Assembly (NCBI GenBank): GCA_017530275.1 | Contig: JAFXMP010000296.1 | Span: 1-14,924, forward strand | DNA from: Clostridia bacterium | GTDB lineage: Bacteria > Bacillota_A > Clostridia > Christensenellales > Aristaeellaceae | DNA length: 14,924 nt | Direction of reading: 5' to 3' | In this document: positions 13,499-14,924 of the stretch, one piece after another | Position numbering within the stretch: position 1 is the first letter of the stretch | How the letters are laid out: each line of letters begins with the position of its first letter | Program-made: the position numbers and the translations under genes | The notes under the pieces: generated by a model | What the model was told of the DNA's origin: nothing | Seen by the model: the letters and a program-made list of their open reading frames with translations, nothing else | Database searches by the model: none

Positions 13499-14749
13499 TT
13501 ACGTTTTTTCTTTTTCATCCGCACGCAATTCAGCTTCCAGGTCGATCCATAATCCCTGGGCGGATTTCGGGGAACAAATTGCAAAGCCCTCCGATTCTAC
13601 CCGCACGCATACGGGAACGGTAAAGAAGCAAAGGTACAGAGCCGCCACCATCAGGCAAAAGCTGAAATACAGGCCGCCAAACAACCAGGACGACACATGC
13701 TTGATGCGCAGACCGGGGTATTCCGCAGGGGTCAGGAAAGTAAAGGTGATGTTCCCCATGTGGATTTCCTCATCGGGGAAGGCCAGCACAGCGGTGGACA
13801 TACCGCCCACAATGGATTGGACGCTGTACACCGGATCGGGGAAGCTGCGGTCTGTGCTCGTGATGAGGGTGTAGTTTCCTTCCTCGTCCTGATAGTAGCC
13901 GGGATACAGCGCGTCAAAGAAAATGCCGTTCTGCCGGTCGATAGAAAGGAAGCAGGGTTCAGTCAGATACTGTACTTCCTCCGCGCCATTTTCCGCATTG
14001 GTGATGCGGATGCGTCCGGCGGTACCGTAGGTTTGCTGATAAATCTTATATTCACCAAACCGCAGCGGCTCGTTCACCCGGATTTCCTGGGTTTTGGTCT
14101 GGCTCCCGTCTGCGCTGGCAACGGTCAGCACGCTTGCATAGTCCAGCTTCCCCGTTTCATCCTGGATGTGGAAGGATTCGCAGAGAACCGTCGTTCCGTC
14201 CTGAAGCGTCAGCGTTTGGCCCGGCATTACGGTCTGATCGGTCACTTCCGGGGTCATCAGAACCAGTGTACCGAACAAAAGGATCAGCAGAATGGACAGG
14301 TGCGTGAGAAAAGAGCCATAGAATCCGATCATGGATTTACTGTATAAAGCGCCATTCTCCGTTTCTTCCCGCCGGAAACGGCGGAGGGATAAGAATGCTT
14401 TTAATTTCTCTCCCTGTTCGGCAGTGATGGGGTGATCGAGGGGAGCGCTCCGGATACGCTTCTTCAGGGCGTCCGCCGCCCGCAGGGTTTTGGGAAAGCG
14501 CAGGATAGAACAAAGCACCAGATTCAGGCACAGCAGGATTTCCAGCGCGTAAAAATACCAGGTGTGAAAAATGTCCGTCAATCCCAGGGCAATCAGCAGC
14601 GTGGCGGTATTGGCCCCGTAAGCGTTCACATAGGCCATGGCCGTTTCCTGCTGAGGGATCAGGGAACCCGCCAGGGAGCAGGCGATCACCAGAACCAGCA
14701 GGATCATGCCGAAGGTCATGGATCGAAAGAAACCAAACAGTTTTTTCAA
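13499..14749 (-). CDS. resB: Cytochrome c biogenesis protein ResB/Ccs1
   Basis: This is the apocytochrome-binding partner of CcsA in the System II haem lyase. It has 416 residues. Membrane segments are at about 14-31, 63-82, 140-165 and 355-378, with a large external domain between the third and fourth, the usual ResB plan. Conserved-looking positions are the GSLIPQQE turn (28-35), H62 in FHTWYF and H150 in FLTHLSILL. A short, partly acidic tail lies in the cytoplasm. The start codon is TTG at 14749 with AAAGGAGA about 9 bases upstream (14759-14766); no better ATG is in frame. It leads the resB-ccsA pair. Such pairs often lie next to genes for multihaem cytochromes such as nrfHA, which would be beyond the right edge if present. 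Confidence 0.9.
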   Translation of the reverse strand: MKKLFGFFRSMTFGMILLVLVIACSLAGSLIPQQETAMAYVNAYGANTATLLIALGLTDIFHTWYFYALEILLCLNLVLCSILRFPKTLRAADALKKRIRSAPLDHPITAEQGEKLKAFLSLRRFRREETENGALYSKSMIGFYGSFLTHLSILLILLFGTLVLMTPEVTDQTVMPGQTLTLQDGTTVLCESFHIQDETGKLDYASVLTVASADGSQTKTQEIRVNEPLRFGEYKIYQQTYGTAGRIRITNAENGAEEVQYLTEPCFLSIDRQNGIFFDALYPGYYQDEEGNYTLITSTDRSFPDPVYSVQSIVGGMSTAVLAFPDEEIHMGNITFTFLTPAEYPGLRIKHVSSWLFGGLYFSFCLMVAALYLCFFTVPVCVRVESEGFAICSPKSAQGLWIDLEAELRADEKEKT

Positions 14750-14845
14750 CGGTAGAAATCTCCTTTGAGAAAATGAAAGTACTGTTTATACATATATTCG
14801 TTGGATGATGCCATGTGAAATAATATCTCATGGTATTCCCATTAC

Positions 14846-14909
14846 GGCTTTCTCGGAAAGGGGTCTGGGGGAAACCGCTCTTTGGCCTCCAAAGAGCGGT
14901 TTCCCCCAG
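14846..14909. repeat. GGGGTCTGGGGG-type dispersed hairpin, copy B (right edge)
   Basis: A 19-base leader (14846-14864) almost identical to that at 9990-10008 precedes a perfect 21-bp stem (14865-14885 with 14889-14909) closed by a 3-base loop. Against the copy at 9990-10052, the stem differs at paired positions so that pairing is kept (T-A to C-G, G-T to G-C, G-C to A-T). It lies about 96 bases upstream of the resB start. No coding sequence is recognisable in 14750-14924. Confidence 0.88.
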
Positions 14910-14924
14910 AATCTGTCACATGTC

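Noticed and set aside
14337..14831. Minus-strand 164-residue frame starting upstream of resB
   Set aside because: It overlaps resB in another frame, lacks family features, and its start has no ribosome binding site comparable with that of the TTG at 14749.

Overview
The window looks like chromosomal DNA from an anaerobic, sugar-degrading member of the Clostridia (Bacillota), probably a gut or rumen type. The reasons are strong GGAGG ribosome binding sites, sigma-A promoters, a pyrophosphate-type phosphofructokinase, a GPH sugar symporter, System II (Ccs) cytochrome c assembly genes and fairly high-GC coding DNA. This placement is inferred from gene content only; no RNA gene or other phylogenetic marker is present.

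Region 1 (194-7630, plus strand) is a hexuronate/glucuronide catabolic operon. In order it holds a small four-helix membrane protein of unknown role, a 2-keto-3-deoxygluconate kinase (kdgK), a PPi-dependent phosphofructokinase (pfp), a cytoplasmic GH2 glycosidase (beta-glucuronidase or beta-galactosidase class), a GPH-family symporter and an SDR-type fructuronate reductase (uxuB). A coherent reading is: the symporter imports a uronide, GH2 frees the uronate, UxuB reduces fructuronate to mannonate, and KdgK phosphorylates the KDG made from mannonate. The isomerase, mannonate dehydratase and KDPG aldolase are not in the window. The first four genes are tightly packed (13-30 nt gaps), but the gaps on both sides of the symporter are 133-147 nt. 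Each of those gaps, and the leader before the first gene, is filled by a long hairpin built from 7-base tandem repeats.

Region 2 (7631-9400) starts with about 210 bases of back-to-back hairpins. It continues with a secreted protein of unknown function and a clear terminator, then decayed DNA: an orphan C-terminal module of a GH32 fructan/sucrose hydrolase and a fragment of an unrecognised protein.

Region 3 (9420-12149) has leuC and leuD homologues on the minus strand, with a GntR/FCD-family regulator diverging from them. The two promoters are well formed. A perfect 30-bp palindrome sits at the predicted leuC transcription start, and a copy of its 10-base core sits at the predicted gntR start, which suggests local repression and autoregulation. 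No leuA or leuB is nearby, so the hydro-lyase may be catabolic rather than leucine-biosynthetic.

Region 4 (12159-14749, minus strand) holds a frameshifted pyridoxamine-phosphate-oxidase-fold gene and the two System II cytochrome c assembly genes, resB and ccsA. A second dispersed hairpin repeat (GGGGTCTGGGGG type) occurs between leuC and leuD and again at the right edge. The two copies differ by compensatory changes in the stem. The intergenic palindromes, with at least three different architectures, are the most unusual content of the window.
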